From Streptomyces sp. WMMC500 (GTDB taxonomy: Bacteria; Actinomycetota; Actinomycetes; Streptomycetales; Streptomycetaceae), in assembly GCF_027497195.1 (NCBI RefSeq), contig NZ_CP114905.1:1054001-1118000 (forward strand): a stretch of DNA of 64,000 nt. Direction: 5' to 3'. The position numbers and the translations under genes are program-made. Positions 35,032 through 41,945 of this stretch are shown piece by piece. The first letter of the stretch is position 1. Every line of letters starts with the position of its first letter. The notes under the pieces are model-generated. The model saw only the letters and a list, made by a program, of their open reading frames with translations. It did not search any database and had not been told where the DNA came from.

Positions 35032-35124
35032 CGGAGGCGTATGGGAATCGAACCCACCCGGCCGGGGTTCCCGACCGCATCGGTGTTGAAGACCGTGGGG
35101 GCCACCAGGCACCCGCCCGCCTCC
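35032..35124 (-). tRNA. selC: tRNA-Sec, anticodon TCA
   Basis: About 93 bases, reading right to left. The acceptor arms GGAGGCG (35118-35124) and CGCCTCC (35033-35039) pair fully; the anticodon loop CTTCAAC carries TCA (35087-35089); the T loop is GGGTTCGATTCCC; a long GC-rich variable arm is present. This is the build of a bacterial selenocysteine tRNA. The eighth acceptor pair expected in bacteria looks mismatched (G-A), and CCA is not encoded. It lies 59 bp upstream of selA, in the same direction, and opposite selD. Confidence 0.9.
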
Positions 35125-35200
35125 GGCAGGGAGTCTACGTCCACGAGCGAGGCACCCGTCCCCTGTCCGCGCACGGGCGTTCGGGCGTAACGTCCGGCGG

Positions 35201-36205
35201 ATGACCGTGCGACTGACCCAGTACGCGGGCGGCGGTGGCTGCGCCTGCAAGATTCCTCCCGGCGAACTCGACGCCCTGGTCTCCTCCCTGGACCGGACGG
35301 GCAGCCGCCCGAAGGATCCGGCCGCGGAGTTGCTGGTGGGCCTGGAGGGCGGCGGAGACGACGCCGCCGTGGTCCGCCTCGACGGTGAGCGGGCGCTCGT
35401 CACCACGGCCGACTTCTTCACACCGGTGGTGGACGACGCGTACGACTGGGGCCGGATCGCGGCGGCCAACGCACTCTCCGACGTCTACGCGATGGGCGGC
35501 ACGCCGTGGGCGGCGATCAACCTCCTCGCCTGGCCCAGGGACACGCTGCCGATGGAGTTGGCCGCCGAGGTGCTGCGGGGCGGCCGTGACGTGGCGCACG
35601 CGGCGGGCTGCCAGGTCTCGGGCGGCCACAGCGTGACCGATCCGGAGCCCAAGTACGGGATGTCGGTGATGGGGATGGTCCACCCCGAGCGGATGCTGCG
35701 GCTGGACGCGGCCGCGCCGGGGCGGGCGCTGACCCTCACGAAGCCGCTGGGCAGCGGGGTGCTCAACGCGCGGCACAAGGCGACCGGGGAGGTCTTTCCC
35801 GAGGCGGTGGCCGTCATGGCCGCGCTGAACCGGGACGCCTCGGTCGCGGCGGTGGCCGCGGGTGTCCGGGCGGGAACGGATGTCACGGGGTTCGGCCTGC
35901 TGGGCCACGCGTACAAGCTGGCGCGCGCCTCCGGTGTGACGCTGGCGATCGACGCGGCGGCCGTGCCGTTGCTGGCGGACACCCGGCCCGCGGCGGTCGA
36001 CGGCTTCGTCAGCGGCGGCACCCGGCGGAATCTGGCGTGGGTCGAGCCGTGGGTGGAGTTCGGCGCCCTCCCCGAGGTCGACCGGTTGGTGCTGGCCGAC
36101 GCGCAGACGTCGGGAGGGCTGCTGCTGGCCGGCGAGGTGCCGGGACACCCGGTGATCGGCGAGGTGCTGCCCCCCGGTGAGGCTCCGGTGGTGGTACGCG
36201 GCTGA
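35201..36205 (+). CDS. selD: Selenide, water dikinase SelD (selenophosphate synthase)
   Basis: 334 residues. The glycine-rich N-terminus has GGGGCACKIPP with the catalytic Cys and Lys; the position that is selenocysteine in many bacteria is Cys here, so SelD does not need its own product. ATP/Mg motifs: DDAAVVRLDG, TTADFFTPVVDD, NALSDVYAMGG, and GGHSVTDPEPKYG. It makes selenophosphate for SelA. It is divergent from tRNA-Sec and selA with 76 bp between the tRNA and its start. Confidence 0.94.
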   Translation: MTVRLTQYAGGGGCACKIPPGELDALVSSLDRTGSRPKDPAAELLVGLEGGGDDAAVVRLDGERALVTTADFFTPVVDDAYDWGRIAAANALSDVYAMGGTPWAAINLLAWPRDTLPMELAAEVLRGGRDVAHAAGCQVSGGHSVTDPEPKYGMSVMGMVHPERMLRLDAAAPGRALTLTKPLGSGVLNARHKATGEVFPEAVAVMAALNRDASVAAVAAGVRAGTDVTGFGLLGHAYKLARASGVTLAIDAAAVPLLADTRPAAVDGFVSGGTRRNLAWVEPWVEFGALPEVDRLVLADAQTSGGLLLAGEVPGHPVIGEVLPPGEAPVVVRG

Positions 36206-36246
36206 TACGCCCCCCGCAGGCGATCGGCTTGTATGTACACCGTCAT

Positions 36247-36260
36247 TCTACCCGGGTAGA
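36247..36260. promoter_or_regulatory. 14-bp perfect palindrome upstream of the Mau-like operon
   Basis: TCTACCCGGGTAGA lies 54 bp before the start of the 36314 gene in a 108-bp gap. It is a plausible operator for the operon. The bases before it (TTGTATGTACACC) are relatively AT-rich and may hold the promoter. Confidence 0.45.
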
Positions 36261-36313
36261 GTGAATCGCCGTTCAGCGCAACAGGTTCGGGACACCGTTC
36301 TCAGGAGGACCAT

Positions 36314-37018
36314 GTGGCGTCATCCACTGCCGTCGAGCACCGCGCGTTGGACGGTATCGCCTACCGCCTCGCCGCCGACCTCGACCTGACGCGGCCCGCG
36401 ACCTCCGTCGTCGAGGTGATCGCCGACGGCCGCCTGCACGAGCTCACCGCCGGGCCGGCCGACCTGGCCGAGTCGGTCGCCGCGTCCCTGGGGATCACCG
36501 CGTTCGACAGCGAACTCTCCTTCCGGGGCGGCACGTTGCGGACCGCCACCACCGGCGAGTACGACGCGCAGGCGCAGCAGGTGGAGAACCCGACGCTGGT
36601 GGTCTGGCAGGGCCGGCGGTTCAGCCTGGTCACCCGGCTCTACCGGGCCGCGCTCACCGACGTGTTGCTGCTCCTGCGCACCCTCGGCATCGCCGAGCAC
36701 TCCGACGGCATCACGCTCACCCCCGACGCCTCCGCCGGCACCCGCCTGGCCCGTCCCGCCACGGTGCTCAAGGAAGTGCCGACGCTCGGCCTGGTCGAGA
36801 TGGGCCGGCCCACCCGCGAGCACACCGTGCAGCTCCCGCCCTGGCACGGCGCGTCGGTGCCCTCGGGCGAGCTGTTCCGCGACTCGCTCTCCGACGGGCG
36901 CCCGTTCTTCGTACTCTCCGGCGAGGAGGTGTGGGCGACCATCGTGCCGCTGGCCGACACCACCACCGACGCCGTTCCCGCGCTGGTCGAAGCGCTCGAC
37001 CTGCGGGCCGTGGGGTGA
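36314..37018 (+). CDS. Unknown protein, first gene of the Mau-like operon
   Basis: 234 residues from GTG at 36314, behind AGGAGG with good spacing; the nearby ATG is out of frame. No signal peptide, membrane segment, Cys cluster or family motif is evident. It seems a soluble cytoplasmic alpha/beta protein with a VEMGRPTREHTVQLPPWHG segment near residue 155. It overlaps the MauE-like gene by 4 bp. It occupies the place of the heavy-chain gene mauB in mauBEDA order, but bears no resemblance to that beta-propeller. Function unknown. Confidence 0.65.
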   Translation: MASSTAVEHRALDGIAYRLAADLDLTRPATSVVEVIADGRLHELTAGPADLAESVAASLGITAFDSELSFRGGTLRTATTGEYDAQAQQVENPTLVVWQGRRFSLVTRLYRAALTDVLLLLRTLGIAEHSDGITLTPDASAGTRLARPATVLKEVPTLGLVEMGRPTREHTVQLPPWHGASVPSGELFRDSLSDGRPFFVLSGEEVWATIVPLADTTTDAVPALVEALDLRAVG

Positions 37019-37599
37019 CGTCCCTGAGCGCCGCCACGGCCACGGGCGTGGTGCTGCTGGCCCTGCTCGCGGGCGCCGCCGCCCACCTGAGCCGGCCCGG
37101 CGCGCTGCCCGAGGCGTTGACCGAGCACCGGCTGCTGCCGCGGCGCGCCGTGGTGCCGGCCGCGGTGGCGGCCACGGCGGCCGAGAGCCTGCTCGCCGTC
37201 GCCGGCGGCGCCGCGCTGCTCGCCGGCCACCGCGCCGCCCTCGCCGCCGTACTCAGCGCGGCTGCGACGGTGTTCGCCTGCTACGCCCTCTACACCGGAC
37301 ACGCCCTGGCGGCCGGGCGCGGCGGCCCCTGCGGGTGCTCACGCACCGACGTTCCGCTGAGTGCGTGGGTCGCCGGCCGGGCCTGGGCGTTGGCGGGACT
37401 GGCCGCCGTCGCCGCCACGCTCACCGCGGGGACCGGCGACCCGCCCGGGGGCGCGGCCGAGTGGACCACGGCGGCGCTGGCCGCCGTCACCCTGGCCGTG
37501 CTGCTCTGGGCGCTGCCGGCCGCCATGGGCCAACCGATGGCGACGGCGCGCCCGCCGGCCGGCGCCGGGACCGTCCCCGCCGTCAAAGGAGGCCGCTGA
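37015..37599 (+). CDS. MauE/DoxX-like redox-associated membrane protein
   Basis: 194 residues, GTG start overlapping the previous stop. Four or more membrane segments and a GGPCGCSR cysteine pair near residue 105 on a loop, the MauE pattern. MauE proteins help disulfide formation in the methylamine dehydrogenase light chain. The next two genes encode a CxxC thioredoxin-like protein and a 12-Cys exported protein, so a disulfide-assembly role is consistent. Confidence 0.75.
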   Translation: MTSLSAATATGVVLLALLAGAAAHLSRPGALPEALTEHRLLPRRAVVPAAVAATAAESLLAVAGGAALLAGHRAALAAVLSAAATVFACYALYTGHALAAGRGGPCGCSRTDVPLSAWVAGRAWALAGLAAVAATLTAGTGDPPGGAAEWTTAALAAVTLAVLLWALPAAMGQPMATARPPAGAGTVPAVKGGR

Positions 37600-37601
37600 C
37601 C

Positions 37602-38108
37602 GTGGACTTCACCACCAGCGCCCTGATCCTGTCCTGGGTCGCCATCGCCCTGCTCGCCCTCGTGGTGTCCGGGCTGGTGCGGCAGGTCCACCAGCTCTCG
37701 CGGGGCCAGGTGGTCCGCTCCCCCGGGCGGCTGGGCGTCACGCCGGGCAGCGCGGCGCCGCACGCGGACGAGCTGCTGGCCGGGGACCGCGAGACGCTGC
37801 TGCTCTTCCTCAGCGCCGAATGCCGCACCTGCGCCGAGGTGCTGGCGGCGGCCGGCCGCCTCAACGGGCAGCGCGCCGTACGCGCCGTCTACGCCGGTGA
37901 CGCGCCTCCCGCCACGGAGACCGGCGTGCCGGTCACCGGGAACCGGCCCGACCTCTTCACCGCCTACGACGCGATCGCGACCCCGTTCGCCGTGCTCGTC
38001 GGCACCACCGGGCGCGTCGTGCGCAGCGCACCGCTCGGCTCCGCCGACGCGTTGGGCGACCTGGTCGCCGCAGCCCCCGACCACACCAGTCAGCCGAGGA
38101 GCGCGTGA
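37602..38108 (+). CDS. Membrane-anchored thioredoxin-like protein (MauD-like)
   Basis: 168 residues from GTG at 37602. One N-terminal membrane segment (residues ~5-27), then a thioredoxin-like domain with ECRTC (CxxC near residues 72-75) and a cis-Pro-type IATPFAVLV segment. It matches MauD, which supplies disulfides to the methylamine dehydrogenase light chain. It overlaps the Cys-rich gene by 4 bp. Confidence 0.75.
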   Translation: MDFTTSALILSWVAIALLALVVSGLVRQVHQLSRGQVVRSPGRLGVTPGSAAPHADELLAGDRETLLLFLSAECRTCAEVLAAAGRLNGQRAVRAVYAGDAPPATETGVPVTGNRPDLFTAYDAIATPFAVLVGTTGRVVRSAPLGSADALGDLVAAAPDHTSQPRSA

Positions 38109-39028
38109 TGACCACCCTCGACGAGGTTCCCCAGTTGCGCCGCGCCGGCGCCGCCGACCGGCCCGTCCGCCGCCGCAGCACCTCCGCGCTGCCGAGCCTG
38201 GCACCCCGGCGGCGTACCGTGCTCCAGTCGGCGACGGTCGTGGGCTTCGCCGCCCTCGGCGTCTTCGGCGCGGCCCGGCAGGCGTACGCGGACGGCTACG
38301 ACATCTGGGAGGGCGCGTGCCCCTCCTACGCCTCGGAGCACGACTGCTCCCCCGGCTGCGGCCCGAGCACCGTGCACGCCGCCGCCTGTGAGACGAGCGG
38401 CCCGCACGAGGGCTTCCACCGCAACGACGGCGTGACCTGGACCCTGCGGCCCAACCAGTGCTACTCCGGCTCCTACGACGGCTGGCTGTGGGCGTTCAGC
38501 GGCGCGTGCGGCGCCTGCGGCTGCGGCATCGAACGCCGGTGCCACGACGGGTACTTCAACTCCGGATCCGGCTGGGTGCGCTCCATCTGCCGCTGGACCA
38601 CCGACTGCGGCTGCGAGGGCGCCGTCACCTGGCCGACGCTGCGCGACGGTTCGCGCGGCCCGGACGTCCGTACGGCCCAGCACCTCCTGGGCGTCCACGA
38701 GTTCCCCACCGAGCCGGACGGGATCTACGGGCCGAGCACCGAGACCGCGGTCAGCGGCTTCCAGGAGGCCAGGGGGCTGCAGCCGACCGGTACGGTCAAC
38801 GCGACCACCTGGACCCACCTGGTGGTCACCGTCCGGCAGGGCGACTCCGGCGGCGCCGTCAGCGCTGCCCAGCGCCAACTCGTCAAGCACGGCTACCCGT
38901 TGACGGTGGACGGCGCGTTCGGCCCGCTCACGGCGGACGCGACCCGGGAGTTCCAGCGCGGCGCCGGGCTGACCGTCGACGGCGTCGTCGGCCAGCAGAC
39001 CTGGCGCACCCTCGTCGGCGGGGCGTGA
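38105..39028 (+). CDS. Tat-exported 12-cysteine protein (MADH light-chain-like) with two peptidoglycan-binding repeats
   Basis: 307 residues. Twin-arginine signal PRRRTVLQSATVVGF (residues ~33-60, cutting near AYA-DG). Residues ~63-172 hold exactly 12 Cys, the number in the methylamine dehydrogenase light chain (six disulfides), with a Trp (GVTW, ~111) before a cluster GACGACGCG and later Trp residues (~156, 163) before CRWTTDCGC; this spacing recalls MauA, whose two Trp form the TTQ cofactor. Residues ~178-305 are two PG_binding_1 repeats. A wall-bound redox or structural protein is likely; TTQ formation is speculative. Confidence 0.7.
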   Translation: MMTTLDEVPQLRRAGAADRPVRRRSTSALPSLAPRRRTVLQSATVVGFAALGVFGAARQAYADGYDIWEGACPSYASEHDCSPGCGPSTVHAAACETSGPHEGFHRNDGVTWTLRPNQCYSGSYDGWLWAFSGACGACGCGIERRCHDGYFNSGSGWVRSICRWTTDCGCEGAVTWPTLRDGSRGPDVRTAQHLLGVHEFPTEPDGIYGPSTETAVSGFQEARGLQPTGTVNATTWTHLVVTVRQGDSGGAVSAAQRQLVKHGYPLTVDGAFGPLTADATREFQRGAGLTVDGVVGQQTWRTLVGGA

Positions 39029-39029
39029 C

Positions 39030-39206
39030 GTGGGGCAGGTCGGCACGGGCCCGGCCAGGCCGGCGTGGCGCGGCCGGCTGACCGACCCGGCGGTGCCGGC
39101 GCTCGTGCTCAGCTCCGGTGCGGTGGCGGCCAGTTGGTACGGCCCCCTGCTCACCTGGACGATCCTCGGCGGCCTGGCGGGCTACTCGCTCTCCGGCTCC
39201 GTCTGA
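39030..39206 (+). CDS. 58-residue small membrane protein in the Mau-like operon
   Basis: GTG start two bases after the stop of the Cys-rich gene; ends TGA at 39204-39206. The product has a basic proline-rich head (PARPAWRGR) and one hydrophobic segment from about residue 22 to 55 with Trp and Tyr near the centre. GC-rich third positions are kept throughout, supporting real coding. No family is recognised. Confidence 0.55.
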   Translation: MGQVGTGPARPAWRGRLTDPAVPALVLSSGAVAASWYGPLLTWTILGGLAGYSLSGSV

Positions 39207-39269
39207 ACGCGGAACAGCGCGCACGCGCTTGCCTCGCCAGGTTGGCGGGCCGTTCACCGACAGACAACC

Positions 39270-39785
39270 GTGCTCGGGGTCTTCTCCACCGGGCTGCTGC
39301 TCGGCGCCCTGCTGTCGGCCACCGTGCTGTGGCTTGCCTCGGGGCTGGTCGCTCCGGTCTCCGCGGACTGGCGCGCGGGGGCGATCGTCGCCCTCGGGCT
39401 GCTCGCCGTCGCGCGCGACGCCGGGGTGCTGCGCCTGCGGCTGCCGCAGAACGCGCGGCAGGTCCCGCAGGACGTGCTCCAACGCCATCTGGCGCGCGGC
39501 GCACTGCAGTTCGGATTCGAGTTGGGCACCGGGGTGCGGACCTACGTGTCGGCGAGCCTGCCGTACGCCCTCGCCCTGGGCGTGCTGCTGGCCAACGACG
39601 CGGGCGTGGCGCTGCTGGCCGGCCTCGGCTTCGCGCTGGGCCGCGCGGCCACCCCGGCCCTGCGGTTCGCCTCCGGCACCGGCGAGGAGTGGGACGACCG
39701 GCTGCAGGCCCGCCTCCGCCTCCTCACGATCGGCGCCGCGACGGTCGCGACGGCGGCCTGGACGGTGCTGGCCCTGCGGGGGTAG
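39270..39785 (+). CDS. Multi-pass membrane protein closing the Mau-like operon (MauF-like position)
   Basis: 171 residues from GTG at 39270; no good ribosome site. Four or five hydrophobic segments, with a central LPQNARQVPQDVL loop and a conserved-looking LQFGFELGTGVRTYV stretch. I recall similar motifs in actinobacterial proteins near MauE genes, and the position suggests a MauF-like helper, but the family is not certain. It converges on the quinone oxidoreductase gene with 6 bp between. Confidence 0.6.
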   Translation: MLGVFSTGLLLGALLSATVLWLASGLVAPVSADWRAGAIVALGLLAVARDAGVLRLRLPQNARQVPQDVLQRHLARGALQFGFELGTGVRTYVSASLPYALALGVLLANDAGVALLAGLGFALGRAATPALRFASGTGEEWDDRLQARLRLLTIGAATVATAAWTVLALRG

Positions 39786-39791
39786 GCACGG

Positions 39792-40718
39792 TCAGGGCAC
39801 CAGCACGATCTTGCCGAGGGTGTGGCGGCGTTCGAGTTCCCGGTAGGCGTCACGGACCTGCTCCAGCGGGTAGGTACCGGCGATGGGCACCTCCAGATCG
39901 CCGTCGGCGATCCGGGCGCCCAGCTCCGCCAGCACGTCGGCACCGGCCCCCTCGGCGTTGGCGTCGCTCCTGGTTCCGTAGCGCTCGGCGTCGGTGTAGT
40001 TGATGATGGTGTCCACCCGGTCGGGCCGGACGCCCAGGTCCTCGACGGCCATCCGGACGTAGTCGGCGCCGAAGGTGTCGATGAACGCGTTCGGGCCGCC
40101 GTCCTCCGCGGCCCGGCGGATGCGGTCGGCGACCCCCTCGCCGTGGGCGACCGGGGTGATCCCGTGCGCGGCGAGCCAGTCGTGGTGGTGCGGGCCGGCC
40201 AGGCCGATCACGGTGGCGCCGGCGCCGCGGGCCAGTTGCGCGGCGAGCGAGCCGACGCCGCCGGCCGCGCCGGCGACCACGACGGTGTCGCCCGGTCCGG
40301 GGCCCACCGCCCGCACCGCGGCGTAGGCGGTGGAGCCGGCGACGGGCAGGGCGCCGGCGGCCTCCCACGGCACGCCGGGAGGCCGCGGGGTGACGTTGGC
40401 CGCGGGCACCGCGACGTACTCGGCGTGGCTCGCCCGGTCGTCGGTGTATCCGATGACCTCGTCTCCGACCGCGACGTTCCGTACCCGCTCGCCGCGTTCC
40501 TCGACGACGCCGGCCAGGTCGCTGCCCTGTCCCGAAGGGAACGTCGCCGGCCACATCGCGTCCATCAGGCCCTCCCGGATCACGCTCTCCCCCGGGTTGA
40601 TTCCGGCGGCCCGTACCCGGACGAGCACCTCGTCCGGGCCGGGGACCGGGCGTTCGACGTCCACGACCCGCAGGACGTCCACATCGCCGTACTCGTCGAA
40701 CCTCACCGCTCGGGGCAT
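39792..40718 (-). CDS. Zinc-free MDR-type NADPH:quinone oxidoreductase
   Basis: 308 residues. GroES-like N-terminal domain, then NADPH motif VVAGAAGGVGSLAAQLA (near residue 150). The structural and catalytic zinc Cys are absent, as in quinone oxidoreductases. It would reduce quinones or enones as a detoxifying enzyme. The gene stands alone, with an 8-bp inverted repeat upstream. Confidence 0.85.
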   Translation of the reverse strand: MPRAVRFDEYGDVDVLRVVDVERPVPGPDEVLVRVRAAGINPGESVIREGLMDAMWPATFPSGQGSDLAGVVEERGERVRNVAVGDEVIGYTDDRASHAEYVAVPAANVTPRPPGVPWEAAGALPVAGSTAYAAVRAVGPGPGDTVVVAGAAGGVGSLAAQLARGAGATVIGLAGPHHHDWLAAHGITPVAHGEGVADRIRRAAEDGGPNAFIDTFGADYVRMAVEDLGVRPDRVDTIINYTDAERYGTRSDANAEGAGADVLAELGARIADGDLEVPIAGTYPLEQVRDAYRELERRHTLGKIVLVP

Positions 40719-40760
40719 GCCGGGCTCCCTCGGTCAGCGACCGTCGTCGTGCGCACGGAT

Positions 40761-40783
40761 GGCGCATACGGCCACTATGCGCC
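40761..40783. promoter_or_regulatory. 8-bp inverted repeat upstream of the quinone oxidoreductase
   Basis: GGCGCATA and TATGCGCC face each other across 7 bases, 43 bp before the start. It may be an operator; no regulator gene of the right kind is adjacent. Confidence 0.35.
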
Positions 40784-40910
40784 GACGGCTCCGGAACGAC
40801 CACCCGGGGGCCCGCCCGGCCGTCACCTTCCTCCGATCGGCCGAACGAGCCGCTCCGTGCACGGCACGGGGGCGGACGGCACGGCACTGCCCCCGGACGT
40901 CCGCGGGAGG

Positions 40911-41945
40911 TCAGCCGCCCGGCGGACCCGTCGAGCCGCGCGGGGTGAGCTCCGGGGTCGGCACCTGCCGGGACTCGGCCGCCCCGGTGGTCATGCGGGT
41001 GAACAGCGCCCGCGCCACCTCGGCGCCGAAGCCGTGCACGTCGTGGCTCATGGCGGAGAGCGTGGGGTGCGTGAGCCGGCAGAGCTGGGAGTCGTCCCAG
41101 GCGAGCAGCGAGAGGTCGGCGGGCACCGACAGGCCCATCTCGGAGGCCACCGAAAGACCGGCGACGGCCATGATGTCGTTGTCGTACAGGATCGCCGTGG
41201 GCCGTTCCGCGGAGGCCAGCAGGGTACGGGTGGCGCGGGCACCGTCCTCGCCGGAGAACCCGGTGGGCGTCTGCGGGCCCGCGTCCAGGCCGAGTTCGCG
41301 GACGGTGGCCTCGAAGGCGGCGTTACGGATCGCGCTGTGGCCCAGCTCGGCGGCGCCGCCGACGTGCGCGACGCGCCGGTGGCCGAGGGCGGCCAGATAG
41401 CGCACGGCCTCCGTGACGGCGGTGGCGTCGTCCGTCCAGAGCGACGGGAAGCCGCCGGTCAGCGAGGGGTGGCCGACGGCGATCACCGGCATGCCGAGCG
41501 CGCCGACCGCCGCCACCCGCGGGTCGTCGGTGCGGAAGTCCACCAGGATCGACCCGGCGACCTGCTTCGACTTCCACCACCGCTCCTGCTGCGCGACTTC
41601 CTCGTCGAGGTCGCGGACCAGCCGCAGCAGCAGAGAGGACGACTGCTCGGCGAGCACGCTCTCGATGCCGGAGACGAACTCCATGTAGAACGGCTCCAGT
41701 CCGAGCAGCCGGGCCGGGCGGCAGATCGCCAGGCCCACGGCGTCGACCCGGGAGCTGGACAGCGAGCGGGCCGCGAGGTTCGGCGCCCAGCCCAGCTCGC
41801 GGGCGGCGGCGAAGATGCGGTCGCGGGTGGCGTCGGCGAGACCGGGGCGGTTGTTGAAGGCCAGCGAGACGGCCCCCTTGGAGACCCCGGCGCGGGCGGC
41901 GACGTCCTTGATCGTCACCTTGGCCGGCGGGCCGTCCGCGCTCAC
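40911..41945 (-). CDS. LacI-family regulator of the mannoside locus
   Basis: 344 residues from GTG at 41943-41945, overlapping the beta-mannosidase stop (GTGA). HTH TIKDVAARAGVSKGAVSLAFNN and hinge ELGWAPNLAARSLSS are followed by the sugar-sensor domain. Being in the same operon as the mannosidase, it likely controls itself, the mannosidase and the divergent transporter through the two AACCGGTC-type sites at 44462-44474 and 44549-44561. Confidence 0.85.
   Translation of the reverse strand: MSADGPPAKVTIKDVAARAGVSKGAVSLAFNNRPGLADATRDRIFAAARELGWAPNLAARSLSSSRVDAVGLAICRPARLLGLEPFYMEFVSGIESVLAEQSSSLLLRLVRDLDEEVAQQERWWKSKQVAGSILVDFRTDDPRVAAVGALGMPVIAVGHPSLTGGFPSLWTDDATAVTEAVRYLAALGHRRVAHVGGAAELGHSAIRNAAFEATVRELGLDAGPQTPTGFSGEDGARATRTLLASAERPTAILYDNDIMAVAGLSVASEMGLSVPADLSLLAWDDSQLCRLTHPTLSAMSHDVHGFGAEVARALFTRMTTGAAESRQVPTPELTPRGSTGPPGG

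Noticed and set aside
34974..35174. An upstream extension of selA through the tRNA-Sec gene
   Set aside because: The extension translates tRNA sequence; the TTG at 34973 has a good ribosome site and gives the family length.
31849..35469. A 1206-residue open frame on the minus strand running through selB, selA and the tRNA gene
   Set aside because: Only the part from about 33669 down is SelB; the rest is a shadow of selA in another frame with Arg/Pro/Gly-rich, low-complexity sequence.
36314..37018. The 36314 gene as methylamine dehydrogenase heavy chain (MauB)
   Set aside because: Too short, no signal peptide and no beta-propeller repeats, although it is in the mauB position.
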